This document shows, in pieces, positions 1 through 9,356 of a DNA stretch of 64,000 nucleotides. The notes under the pieces are model-generated. The model was not told the DNA's origin. It saw nothing but the letters and a program-made list of their open reading frames with translations, and made no database searches. Location of the stretch: contig CAWGTV010000003.1 in the NCBI GenBank assembly GCA_963825615.1, positions 62,001 to 126,000 on the forward strand, written 5' to 3'. The DNA is from JAHEDT01 sp963825615 (GTDB lineage: Bacteria > Desulfobacterota > Desulfuromonadia > Desulfuromonadales > BM103). Numbering within the stretch: position 1 is the first letter of the stretch; each line of letters opens with the position of its first letter. Both the position numbers and the translations under genes were made by a program.

Positions 1-65
1 AATCTGTTAATTCTTTTATCATTCTTTTTAATTTTGATTTATATTTCAAATTTATACTTTTATAA

Positions 66-1559
66 TTATTTTGTGAAAATAATTTTTGCATATTTGTAGT
101 ATCCTGACAAACTATCAGTTCCTCCTGAAAATATAATGAAAGAAATAATGTATATAAAAAAGCTAAAAAATAAAGATAATATTAAGATAAAGATTTCTTG
201 AATATTATTTAAGTTATTGATTAGATAATTTACAAAAACTCCCATTACTATGCTTGCCGACAAAGGCTTGTAAATTGCGATAAAAAAATCATTTACATGC
301 ACAGGTGTATCCTTGAACGCATAATATATCGATGGGTAGAGTAGTAAATAGGTCACGACAACATATGCAATCGCAACACCTTCTGCACCCCATGGAAGCC
401 CAAATGTGAAGGCAAGGCATATAAAAAGCGCCCGGACTGCACCAAGGATGAAATATCTTCTACTCTTACCAACAGATAGAAGTACCGTCCCTCGTGTACT
501 ACCCACTGTTTGAATAAATGCTGCGAACGCTAAAATTTTAAATAATTTGCTTGCTCCCATCCACTGATCACCCAAAACCAAGCGGATGAGATGATCCGAA
601 CCAATAAACATAAAAGCAACCAAAGGCATTGATATAAAGGCAAGTACTGAAACCAACTCCCTATGATAATTTCGATATTCATTTGGCTCTTGTTGTAGTC
701 GGCTTAAAGTTGGCATGGCTACTGAGATCAAAGGGTCTCTCAAGTTAGTTATTGGCATCATTAGTAGTTGATATGCTTTGCTATAAAGACCAAGACTTAC
801 GCTACCCCAATAACGCCCTATAAGAACATTGTCCAAGTTTCTGGAAAAATAATTAATGACATTAAATCCCACGACATCTCCGCCAAAACGGAGCAATGGT
901 AAAACTCCTGCATTGCGACGTGGCAACCCAGGAATCCAACCTAAGGCAAGCCATGCTCCAGCGACGTTGGAGACGGTTGAAATGAGACTGTTAAGAACTA
1001 ATGCCCAGTAACCAAAGCCATGCTTGGCGGCGACTATAGCGACAACGACTCCGATGAGCATAGAAATTACTTGAATTTTGGCAAGGGAATAAAAGCGCAT
1101 CTGACGTGTCAACAGTGCGTTGTGCTGTACGGCCAAGCTACTTATTAAAAAGTTTATGGAAAGGGACAGCATGACATATAACAATGCTGGTTCCTTATAG
1201 AACCACGCAACGACCGGAGAGATCACGGCAACGATTAGTGTGACCAGTCCACCAACAGTCGCATTGACCCAGAACAATGTACTGACTTGCGCGTGATTAA
1301 TCTCAGCCTTTTGTATGGTAGCCGTCGAAAGGCCAAGGTTGCTGAAGATGTTGGCTAAACCCGTGATAGCCACAACCATGGCCATTATCCCGTAATCCTC
1401 AGGTGTTAATATCCTCGCCAGGATCATCATTGATCCCAACTGGATAAAAAACATAATCCCCTGCGAAGTCAACGTAACAGCACCACCACGTAAAGACCTC
1501 TTCTCCAGTTTAGAGCTTAAGTGTTTAGTATCAAATATATCTTGTCTGGGATTTTTCAT
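66..1559 (-). CDS. Polysaccharide flippase (Wzx / MOP superfamily)
   Basis: A 497-residue polytopic membrane protein with about 12-14 hydrophobic segments along its whole length. The N-terminal part, with the motif TLTSQGIMFFIQLGSMMILAR, followed by LTPEDYGIMAMV, is typical of lipopolysaccharide/exopolysaccharide flippases of the MOP superfamily. These move undecaprenyl-linked repeat units from the cytoplasmic to the periplasmic face of the inner membrane. It is the last gene of the minus-strand exopolysaccharide cluster inside the window, 86 bp downstream of a glycosyltransferase, which fits export of the assembled repeat unit. The extreme C-terminus is very AT-rich. The sugar carried cannot be read from the sequence. 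Confidence 0.85.
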   Translation of the reverse strand: MKNPRQDIFDTKHLSSKLEKRSLRGGAVTLTSQGIMFFIQLGSMMILARILTPEDYGIMAMVVAITGLANIFSNLGLSTATIQKAEINHAQVSTLFWVNATVGGLVTLIVAVISPVVAWFYKEPALLYVMLSLSINFLISSLAVQHNALLTRQMRFYSLAKIQVISMLIGVVVAIVAAKHGFGYWALVLNSLISTVSNVAGAWLALGWIPGLPRRNAGVLPLLRFGGDVVGFNVINYFSRNLDNVLIGRYWGSVSLGLYSKAYQLLMMPITNLRDPLISVAMPTLSRLQQEPNEYRNYHRELVSVLAFISMPLVAFMFIGSDHLIRLVLGDQWMGASKLFKILAFAAFIQTVGSTRGTVLLSVGKSRRYFILGAVRALFICLAFTFGLPWGAEGVAIAYVVVTYLLLYPSIYYAFKDTPVHVNDFFIAIYKPLSASIVMGVFVNYLINNLNNIQEIFILILSLFFSFFIYIISFIIFSGGTDSLSGYYKYAKIIFTK

Positions 1560-1645
1560 TCACGCCACATCACACGGACTATTTAATTGAAAAGTCGTCT
1601 ATTATTAAGCCTCAACGATAAACTTTGCTGTGCATTCCCGATACG

Positions 1646-2779
1646 TCAGTTACGATAACAGGCTTCATAAGCCTTTATCATTCCTGAAAATGAAAAATGA
1701 TCCCTAACCCGTTTCTGACAGCTCAACCCAAAAGTTTTTATCTTTTCCGGGTTCCTAATCAAGTTTAAAATCTGATCCGCCATAGCTTTTTCATTATATA
1801 GTGGCAAGAGATAACCTGTCTCTCCCGCAACAACAACTTCCTTATTTCCCCCAACATCAGTGACGACTGCCGGCACGCCGCTAGCCATCGCCTCCAGCAA
1901 GGTCACTGAGATGCCTTCCGTAAAAGATGTCAATAAAAAGATGTCCATTAGCGGATAGACTTCTTCCAAGTCAAACCGGAGCCCAATAAATTTCACCTTT
2001 TCTGAAATTCCAAGCGTTTTCGCCTGTGTTTTGAGCTTTTCAGTTTGAGATCCCTGCCCGGCTATCAGCAACACAGTATCAGGGGCCTCGCCCGCTAATA
2101 TCTTGAAAACTCTCAACATCATTGGCATATTTTTTATTTCTTCCAAACGTGCGGCAGTTCCAAGGATGTGACACGACTCTCCGATACCAAGCTCTCTTCG
2201 CTTGGCAGCAATATCCATTGAGGGATTCATCTTTTCTAGGTTAATGCCATTGTGAATGACCTTGATCCTGCGTCTAGGAAAATGATCATAAACCGACATT
2301 GCTTCAGCCGTAGCAAAAGATATCGACACGAGATGATCAACCCCATATGCCATAAACGGATTAAAGATCGCTCGTTTCCAACTTTTACGGTCCGGATAAA
2401 ACCGCCCGTGCTCGGTATAAACTACTTTGACTCGGCCAGAGAGCAAGGCCGCAGGCACAGCATAAAAAAGCGGCGTGTATTGATGAGCATGTACTACTGT
2501 AATATTTTCCCGACGAATAATGTCTCTAAGCCATGGGATAACGCTTCGATCCAAACCACTTTGGCGATTTTTCAAATATACCGTATACCCATCCGCCTTG
2601 AGTTTTTCACCTAACTCCCCGACCATATCAAGGCAAGCGACAACCGGGCGATTGGCTGCGAAATTCGGATAACGGGCCATGTCAAAGACAAGTTTTTCCG
2701 CCCCGCCTACCGCCATAGAAAGAACCACATGCAGTATCCGAAGGGGTTTATCGGATATGTCTTCCCTCATCACTGCCAT
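1646..2779 (-). CDS. Glycosyltransferase, GT4 family (XrtA-cluster type)
   Basis: A 377-residue GT-B fold glycosyltransferase. The N-terminal acceptor domain contains ILHVVLSMAVGGAEKLVFDM, a GT4 hallmark, and VVHAHQYTPLFYA. The C-terminal nucleotide-sugar domain contains LEEIKNMPMMLRVF and the donor-binding E-x7-E region near FTEGISVTLLEAMASG. It lies within an exosortase-A-type exopolysaccharide cluster and resembles the family often called PEP-CTERM/XrtA glycosyltransferase (TIGR03088-like). It would add a hexose to the lipid-linked repeat unit at the cytoplasmic face of the inner membrane. Donor and linkage are unknown. It starts 24 bp after the stop of the RIFT-barrel gene, so co-transcription is likely. 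Confidence 0.85.
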   Translation of the reverse strand: MAVMREDISDKPLRILHVVLSMAVGGAEKLVFDMARYPNFAANRPVVACLDMVGELGEKLKADGYTVYLKNRQSGLDRSVIPWLRDIIRRENITVVHAHQYTPLFYAVPAALLSGRVKVVYTEHGRFYPDRKSWKRAIFNPFMAYGVDHLVSISFATAEAMSVYDHFPRRRIKVIHNGINLEKMNPSMDIAAKRRELGIGESCHILGTAARLEEIKNMPMMLRVFKILAGEAPDTVLLIAGQGSQTEKLKTQAKTLGISEKVKFIGLRFDLEEVYPLMDIFLLTSFTEGISVTLLEAMASGVPAVVTDVGGNKEVVVAGETGYLLPLYNEKAMADQILNLIRNPEKIKTFGLSCQKRVRDHFSFSGMIKAYEACYRN

Positions 2780-2803
2780 AATCTCCCTAATATCACCAGT
2801 TCA

Positions 2804-5428
2804 TTAACCTCGCAGACGAGTCAACAACCATGCCATTTCACGCCGCAGATTCGTCTGTCTAAAAGCTTGAAACATCTCAAGGATAAAACGGTTTATTACC
2901 GAGGATATAGTGAGGTACGGCGTCGGTTTCCCATGAGGCAGGGATTCCGGCCAGGTTCGTCCAGGCGCACTAGAATCAGTCACTGAATCTTGTTCTTTCA
3001 ACCTCTCTCCGCACCAACCGTTTTGGAGCATCAACGCAATAGAGCGAGAGTAGCGGCGGCCTGGATGCTTGGGAAGTTCTTTATTGACATATTCAAAAAA
3101 GAGTCGTGCTTTGTGAAGAAAGAGTTTTTTCTCCTGTTCAGATCCTGCATACTTGGCCGCCTTATAAAAAACTACGCTTTTTCGCAGGTCTTGTACAACC
3201 CATGTCTCATTGGGAAATTCAAGTATTTCAGGCTTGTCAAGGTAGGGATATTCATTCATAACCATCCAATGGACATAAGTGAGTAAGCTTACTCGTGCAT
3301 GATCAAAACCGCAGTCGAATTCGCCGACTTCTGCCTTCTTGTCTAGGAAGTTGCTTACAGCCACCAATAAAACCGTATAAGACCAATTGACTTCAGTGTT
3401 TAGAAGGTTCCTGCCAGCGATATCATCATTGGGGTGGATGGTCTTGCGTATCAGTTCATCTGCTTGATCCAAGAATTTTCGGTTTCCTCCAACTTCAAAA
3501 GCATCTATACAGGCCGTTATGGCATTGCCGGTACCGCGCGTCATTGGTAATCGTGGAAACAGGCGGTTTTTTTCGCGATTAGAAAACCAAGTTCTGAGAT
3601 AACCAATACCTCGTTTTAATGCAGCAAGCACTGTCTGGGATCCCATCAAGGCTCGCAACTCCCATTCAGCCATTTCGAGGACAGCTTGCCTGAAATTTGA
3701 ATTGCCGGTCTGGAAGTAGTGCAACATGAGACCAGTGGTATAGCAATGTTCTGCGCCTGGCCCGCCGCTACCGGAATGAAGTTCATAGGCGGCTTCCTGC
3801 TCCCGAGAATAGGAGCGATGTGTGGACAGTCCAGCGTCGACATAGTGGTCTGTGTGCCAGAAGAGCCCATGGTTATATTCTTCTCGGTCGAAATCGGTAT
3901 GATATAAGTCAATATCTTGCACATGTCGAGCCAATTCACTGGCGAATTGAAACCATCCTAATTGTCCTGACGCAAGGGCTTTTTTGAAAGAACCCGCAAT
4001 AAGATCATATTGATTGTTGTAATGAGAGACTAAAGTTGTTCCAGTTAAATGGCCAACTGTCTCATGGTCCGCATAAATATCTCCAAAATTTCGCCAACCA
4101 TACTCGTCAACGAGCTCGCGTTTACACAAAAGGTCACTCAGTGTGACAAATTTGTCGATAAGATCATTTTCTCCCGGGAGATCATTGAATATTTCTGATA
4201 ACCGATATTGAGAGGGGTCGGCAATAACATGAAGTGGGTTCAGTGCCCAAGCAAGGCTGTCCGGACTGGAGGAAAAATCAAGCAGGAACTCATGAGTCTT
4301 TTGTTCCCCTCCCTGCATTTCATGAAAATCAGGGAATCGACCCGGGTAAAGGGAAATTTGCAATTGTTCACCATCAGCAGCCAACTCTTTAGGAAATTCC
4401 TGCCAGAACCTAGGAATGGCTGCTGAAATACCGAGGCTTTCTGCTCCACACCATACCAGCGGTGATGCACGGAGTCCTTTAGAATGTTCACGACCATTAA
4501 CTGCGATGACATAACCTCTTCGAGTCAAAGGCACTCGCCCATCTCGATTACGGTGCACTGGACTTTGCCAGTTATCACCACCACTGGACTCCTGATATAT
4601 AAAAAAGTTGTCGTCGCCAGAACAACCAGCTTCATTTTCACCAAGCTCGGGAATATAAGAGATTTCCTTTACTACACCAGGTAAAAACGAAAAAGAGAAA
4701 ACCAGTTCTTTAAACAAAACAGACCCCTCGTCACCAAGATCCCAAAGTCCATTATGATGTTTGGCTGCTTGTGGGTTATGTAGCGTCATTTCAATTTTCA
4801 CTACCATACTATCGTAGAAAAAATGCAGGCGACTGGAATAGCGTAGAATGGGTTTGGAGGATATGGCAAAAATACCACTTATTTTTACGACTGAATGCAG
4901 GGGACCGCTCTCGTCGATTACGATTTTTTCAATTTTGGGATTGAGAACCGTCTCGCTGTCAAGTGTGAGCCGGCAGCTACTTCCATGGTGGCTAAAGATC
5001 GTGGCGTTCGAACACTGAATCGCAGCAAAGGGACGGAAGATTTTGGCATCCAGATAAAAAGAACCAGCTCCGGTTCTGATCTCCCATAAATCATCTCCTT
5101 GTTGAATACTGATTGCTTCTGGCACATCTGCCGCAAAAGGGCTTTGGACAAGCTGCCAAACTGTTGAACTGTGTGCAGGTGCAGCGGCGGCAAAATCTAC
5201 AAGAACCCACTTGATCGAACCGTCGTGCCAATGTTTCAAGACCGTTGTTTGACAATATTTGGGCTGTCCTTCTGGATCAAGGATTTTGAAGCAACTATCT
5301 GCAGCAAAATCGCTTCGAGCGCAGGGAACCGCGACCCGGACATATTCCCTGTTTCGGCAAATACCGGCAGACTCTTTAATAATGAGTTCTTTTGCTATAG
5401 GTCCCGTCATATGACGCTTAAAATTCAA
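2804..5428 (-). CDS. Large PcRGLX/YetA-like RIFT-barrel protein
   Basis: A protein of about 875 residues. Its N-terminal part (VRVAVPCARSDF, then LKHWHDGSIKWVLVDF) resembles the RIFT-barrel domain of the PcRGLX/YetA family, which includes exo-rhamnogalacturonan lyases. The middle and C-terminal parts are rich in Trp, His and Tyr and look like an alpha/alpha-barrel of a polysaccharide-active enzyme. No signal peptide is visible. I prefer the TTG start at 5428, which overlaps the asnB-like stop and has AGAAGGA upstream; ATG 5410 and TTG 5449 are alternatives. Its position between glycan-assembly genes suggests a role in trimming or processing the exopolysaccharide. The catalytic activity itself is inference. 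Confidence 0.65.
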   Translation of the reverse strand: MNFKRHMTGPIAKELIIKESAGICRNREYVRVAVPCARSDFAADSCFKILDPEGQPKYCQTTVLKHWHDGSIKWVLVDFAAAAPAHSSTVWQLVQSPFAADVPEAISIQQGDDLWEIRTGAGSFYLDAKIFRPFAAIQCSNATIFSHHGSSCRLTLDSETVLNPKIEKIVIDESGPLHSVVKISGIFAISSKPILRYSSRLHFFYDSMVVKIEMTLHNPQAAKHHNGLWDLGDEGSVLFKELVFSFSFLPGVVKEISYIPELGENEAGCSGDDNFFIYQESSGGDNWQSPVHRNRDGRVPLTRRGYVIAVNGREHSKGLRASPLVWCGAESLGISAAIPRFWQEFPKELAADGEQLQISLYPGRFPDFHEMQGGEQKTHEFLLDFSSSPDSLAWALNPLHVIADPSQYRLSEIFNDLPGENDLIDKFVTLSDLLCKRELVDEYGWRNFGDIYADHETVGHLTGTTLVSHYNNQYDLIAGSFKKALASGQLGWFQFASELARHVQDIDLYHTDFDREEYNHGLFWHTDHYVDAGLSTHRSYSREQEAAYELHSGSGGPGAEHCYTTGLMLHYFQTGNSNFRQAVLEMAEWELRALMGSQTVLAALKRGIGYLRTWFSNREKNRLFPRLPMTRGTGNAITACIDAFEVGGNRKFLDQADELIRKTIHPNDDIAGRNLLNTEVNWSYTVLLVAVSNFLDKKAEVGEFDCGFDHARVSLLTYVHWMVMNEYPYLDKPEILEFPNETWVVQDLRKSVVFYKAAKYAGSEQEKKLFLHKARLFFEYVNKELPKHPGRRYSRSIALMLQNGWCGERLKEQDSVTDSSAPGRTWPESLPHGKPTPYLTISSVINRFILEMFQAFRQTNLRREMAWLLTRLRG

Positions 5429-7296
5429 AACTGATATTCCTTCTGCCAAAGAGCGAGAACCAGAAGGCTCCAGAGCACCGTGCCATGATTTGCTTTCTTG
5501 TTCTGATGCTCTTGCCAGAGGCTTTTCACCCCGGATGGCTCCAGATATTCAGCCAATGACTTCTGTTGAAGCAAAATTGTTTCAGCAAATGTCTTCAAAT
5601 CCTTTCTGAACCAGCTGTCCAGAGGGACAGTAAACCCATGCTTAGGGCGGCTGAGAATACTTTCCGGAAGTAATTGACTGAAGGTTTTACGTAAAAGGAT
5701 CTTCTTGCTGTTCCCTTTTATTTTCCAGTGGCTTGGAAGGGAGGCAGCGAATTCAATAATTCGATAATCGAGAAAAGGGGCTCTAACTTCGAGACTGTGT
5801 GCCATACTCATGCGGTCAACCTTGACCAGGATGTCATCGGGCAGGTAAGTTTTCAGATCTGTATAAAGCATGCGGGAGACATGATCGCTCTCTTCAACTT
5901 TACGATAATGACGGAGTGTACTTTCTGCTGGGTCATATCCCGTACAAGCTGAGCTGAGTTCATTTGAAAGAAGGGTCTCCAACGCTTGATCGTCAATGTA
6001 AGTGTTTGTCAGGTAAAAAGCCCTGGCCGGGTCTAATAAAGCACTCCCGGATAGGGAGCAAATCTTGCGGGCTAAGGGATGCCGCCATCCACGGGAAAAG
6101 GTATGGGCCGCCGACAAGATTGGACGTGGTATAAGTCTACGGGCCAGGTCTTCTTTAAGTTCAACCGCATATTTGTCGTAACCAGCAAAGCTTTCATCGC
6201 CCCCGTCACCTGCCAAAGCAACGGTAACCGCCTGTCGTGCCAGTCGAGAAACATGATAGGTCGGCACGGCAGATGAGTCAGCAAAAGGTTCATCAAAAAA
6301 TCTCGGCAGTAACGCGACAGTATCCTGCAGGTTAGTAACAACGCGATAATCTTTATGGTCTGTAGCGAACAACGTGGCAATTTCGCGAGCAAAAGGCGAT
6401 TCATCATGCCGCTTGTCATCAAAACCGATGGTGCAGGTTCTGACGGGTTCATGAGACACCTTGGCCATTAGGGCAACAACTGCGCTGGAATCGACCCCCC
6501 CACTCAAAAAAGCGCCTAAAGGAACATCGGCGATCATCCGACTTGTGGTACTTTGCTGCAGAAGATCGAGCAATTTATCTTGAGCCTCTTCGAATCGACA
6601 GTTTGCATGGGTTCCAAAATCTATATCCCAATATTCATTTACTTTCGGCAAGCCTCCGGCATGAAGAAGCAGAAAATGTCCAGGTGGAAGCTTGTAGACG
6701 TTACGGAAAACCGTCTTGGGGGAAGGAATGTAATGGTACTTCAGAAAGTCTACAATCGCAGTAGGATCAACCTCAAAAGATAAACCCTGAATTTGCAGAA
6801 GAGATTTGATTTCGGAAGCAAAAGCGAGTCGGTCGCCGCCGCCATGATAATAATAGAGAGGCTTCTTGCCAATACGGTCACGGGCTAAAAAAAGTATTTT
6901 CTGGTCTATGTCCCATATGGCAAAGGCAAACATGCCGTTGATCTTATCAAGGCAGGTGGTTCCATACTTTTGGTAAAGCTTTAGCAGGACTTCAGTGTCG
7001 GTACGGGTGTAAAAAGTCTCACCTTCTTCCTCAAGTTCGGCTCGAAGTTCAAGAAAATTGTAAACTTCTCCATTGAATACGATAACGTGCCGCCTGTTTG
7101 CGGAAAACATGGGTTGATTGCCCTGAGAAGAAAGATCAATAATGCTTAATCTCCGGTGGGCCAAACCAACCTTTTCATCAAGGAATTCTCCTCCCGAATC
7201 AGGACCTCGATGCCGAATGGCATTACCCATATTCTTGAGGATAACTTGATCGGCATCGGGGGCACACGTTCTAAAAAATCCTGCTATTCCACACAT
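5425..7296 (-). CDS. asnB: Asparagine synthase-like amidotransferase (XrtA/PEP-CTERM type)
   Basis: A 623-residue class II glutamine amidotransferase fused to an asparagine-synthetase domain. The N-terminus MCGIAGFF supplies the catalytic Cys2, and IRHRGPDSGG and FNGEVYNF bind glutamine. The ATP-pyrophosphatase loop SGGVDSS is near residue 270. Members of this family in exosortase-A clusters (TIGR03108-like) are thought to amidate a sugar acid or another exopolysaccharide component rather than make free asparagine. That role is known only by association. Its stop overlaps the likely TTG start of the next gene, implying translational coupling within the operon. Confidence 0.88.
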   Translation of the reverse strand: MCGIAGFFRTCAPDADQVILKNMGNAIRHRGPDSGGEFLDEKVGLAHRRLSIIDLSSQGNQPMFSANRRHVIVFNGEVYNFLELRAELEEEGETFYTRTDTEVLLKLYQKYGTTCLDKINGMFAFAIWDIDQKILFLARDRIGKKPLYYYHGGGDRLAFASEIKSLLQIQGLSFEVDPTAIVDFLKYHYIPSPKTVFRNVYKLPPGHFLLLHAGGLPKVNEYWDIDFGTHANCRFEEAQDKLLDLLQQSTTSRMIADVPLGAFLSGGVDSSAVVALMAKVSHEPVRTCTIGFDDKRHDESPFAREIATLFATDHKDYRVVTNLQDTVALLPRFFDEPFADSSAVPTYHVSRLARQAVTVALAGDGGDESFAGYDKYAVELKEDLARRLIPRPILSAAHTFSRGWRHPLARKICSLSGSALLDPARAFYLTNTYIDDQALETLLSNELSSACTGYDPAESTLRHYRKVEESDHVSRMLYTDLKTYLPDDILVKVDRMSMAHSLEVRAPFLDYRIIEFAASLPSHWKIKGNSKKILLRKTFSQLLPESILSRPKHGFTVPLDSWFRKDLKTFAETILLQQKSLAEYLEPSGVKSLWQEHQNKKANHGTVLWSLLVLALWQKEYQF

Positions 7297-7324
7297 AAGA
7301 ACAACATCCGTTCAACTTTTTTAA

Positions 7325-8266
7325 TTATTTGTTGCGAAAAACAGCAAGACCACGAGCAAAAAAATAGACGTTTAACAATACAAACAACTGCGATGCCAAT
7401 CGAAGATCCCAATAATCACTTGCTTTCCAAATAGCCAGCAAGGCAATCGGAACCTGCCAGATTATCAGTAAGCCGACAAAACCAGCGGCAAGGTCTTTTC
7501 CAGCCATCAAATAACCCAAAGGGAAAAAAACTAGAGCCAAAAAAACCAATAGACAGTAGAGCAGAGGGATCACCAAACTTGGCAACTCTCTCCAATGAAA
7601 ACCATGACTTTTTATCCCGTGAAAATTGCTGGTTGCACGCCAGTATTCCTTACAAAAAAAATGCCGTAAATTAGAGGCTTCTCCATGATGAACCGCAACA
7701 ATACGATGGTCAGAGAGAATCCTGCCAAACGGTTTAAGACGTACAGAAAGATCATAGTCTTCACAGGTTACAAGCTTTTCATTGAACCCGCCTACCTCAT
7801 TAAAGGGTTTTCGAAACACAAACATATTCATGGATTCAAGCCATTCGACATCTTCGACCATATGCTTCTTTTTTCTAACCTGAAACCAAGTTTTTTGCAC
7901 CCAAGTCGCATCAGAAGGGATATCTGGAGGGCCTCCGAAACAGGAAAGCGACTGATCTCTTAGATAACGCGAGGCCTCAGTGAGCCAGGTTGGTGCTACG
8001 GTACAATCCGCGTCAAGAAAAGTCAGTATCGCTCCTTTTGCTTGGGATGCACCAAAATTGCGAAGTCCTGAAATATTGAGGTGCGGTTTTTCAAACACCC
8101 TGGCTCCCTTGGCCACGGCAATTTCCACCGTCCGATCCGAAGATCCATTATCAATGACCAAAACCTCAAAAAGGTCTTTATCGAAATTCATGGAATTAAT
8201 CGATTCAAGACATCGGAGAATATTTTTTTCTTCATTTTTAGCAGGGATGATAATCGAAAAATCCAT
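7325..8266 (-). CDS. Glycosyltransferase, GT2 family
   Basis: A GT-A fold glycosyltransferase of about 313 residues. It begins MDFSIIIPAKNEEKNI, continues with LVIDNGSSDRTVEIA, and has the metal-binding FLDADC motif; these are standard GT2 features. Two C-terminal transmembrane helices (SLVIPLLYCLLVFLALVFF and a second one) anchor it in the inner membrane. I chose ATG 8266 because the GT2 motif begins directly there; an in-frame GTG at 8323 would add 19 unrelated residues and overlap the upstream gene. It probably extends the lipid-linked repeat unit. Sugar and linkage are unknown. Confidence 0.85.
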   Translation of the reverse strand: MDFSIIIPAKNEEKNILRCLESINSMNFDKDLFEVLVIDNGSSDRTVEIAVAKGARVFEKPHLNISGLRNFGASQAKGAILTFLDADCTVAPTWLTEASRYLRDQSLSCFGGPPDIPSDATWVQKTWFQVRKKKHMVEDVEWLESMNMFVFRKPFNEVGGFNEKLVTCEDYDLSVRLKPFGRILSDHRIVAVHHGEASNLRHFFCKEYWRATSNFHGIKSHGFHWRELPSLVIPLLYCLLVFLALVFFPLGYLMAGKDLAAGFVGLLIIWQVPIALLAIWKASDYWDLRLASQLFVLLNVYFFARGLAVFRNK

Positions 8267-8295
8267 AAGGACCCCACAACAAGAAGGACTTACAT

Positions 8296-9330
8296 TCAAA
8301 GGCTCACAAAGCGCCTGACGCACGGCCCGAGAAAATTACATGCCACCAAAGGTAAACGCCGCCATACGGCCTCAAACCTAGCCCGGCCAGCAGATTGCCT
8401 TGTCTCTTGGTTGTGCTCCTGCTGAATGTCCATCAAGTTCGTCCAATAAAGGGCCTGTGGTTTGGCCCCCCATTGTTCTTTGAACTTGTACGTTCCTTCA
8501 CCCACAGAAGAACGACCGAAATCAAACAAATCACACCCTTGTTCTATTGCGTAGGCGAGAAAAGTCCAATAAAGAAGCATGTTAGGGTTATATTGATTTA
8601 ACCGTCTCAGAGAGGAAGCCCAAGGAATAGAAACGGTTCTGCCATGTCGAAGGATGATTCCTGCTGCAGCCGTAGAACCATCAGGCATAAAGACCAAACC
8701 AACCCGAGCAGAGGGGCCATAACGGGATAATACTTCTGTAAACCATCTACGACTGTGGACAGGGGACCCTAAATCGCGCATATTTTCGGCGAAAACTTTG
8801 TAAAAAGTGTTGACCAATTCAACACCCCCCATGACCGCAGTCAAGCCATTACGTTCAGGATTCCTTACCTGGCTGCGAAGTTTGGCTTTAAACCCGGCTA
8901 ATAAAGCTTCTGCAGTTTCTGGAAGAGCTAAAACCATTCTCACCTTATGAGAGTGAGGCCGACCCTCCTTCCTCAATGAAACGGCAGAACGAATCCAAAT
9001 CTTGGAAATTGACAATTCTCCAGCCAAAACTCGTGCCTGGTTTATGAGTGCCTCTGCAATATCATAAGTATTGGCTAGAATACCCCCGATGTCACAGTAA
9101 GGAAGAGACACCAGCTCGCCCTTGGTCAAGGGTAAATGAATATGCACTAGCGGGAGGCAACCGACTACCTGACCAGCTTTTATAATCATGAGTGGATAAA
9201 CATTGAAACTGTAAGCGGCTTTGATGGCTTCGAGCCAATCAAAGCGGTGGTACGACAACCCGTGCCTGTGTCCGAGGACATATTTATCCCACTGTGCCTG
9301 ATCAGAATTATGTGCAATACGAATTTCCAT
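8296..9330 (-). CDS. FemAB-like (GNAT fold) protein of XrtA system
   Basis: A 344-residue protein of the FemAB/GNAT superfamily. Recognisable parts are the N-terminal IRIAHNSDQAQWDKYV-type segment, the central LLAGFKAKLRSQVRNPERNG, and the C-terminal FDFGRSSVGEGTYKFKEQWG motif. These features match the FemAB-family protein regularly found in exosortase-A clusters (TIGR03019-like). FemAB relatives transfer aminoacyl groups from tRNA to peptidoglycan precursors; here an acyl or aminoacyl decoration of the exopolysaccharide is a guess. It sits 26 bp downstream of a TIGR03087-like glycosyltransferase gene on the same strand. Confidence 0.82.
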   Translation of the reverse strand: MEIRIAHNSDQAQWDKYVLGHRHGLSYHRFDWLEAIKAAYSFNVYPLMIIKAGQVVGCLPLVHIHLPLTKGELVSLPYCDIGGILANTYDIAEALINQARVLAGELSISKIWIRSAVSLRKEGRPHSHKVRMVLALPETAEALLAGFKAKLRSQVRNPERNGLTAVMGGVELVNTFYKVFAENMRDLGSPVHSRRWFTEVLSRYGPSARVGLVFMPDGSTAAAGIILRHGRTVSIPWASSLRRLNQYNPNMLLYWTFLAYAIEQGCDLFDFGRSSVGEGTYKFKEQWGAKPQALYWTNLMDIQQEHNQETRQSAGRARFEAVWRRLPLVACNFLGPCVRRFVSL

Positions 9331-9356
9331 ATTTCAGATTTTATTAACCCTGAGAG

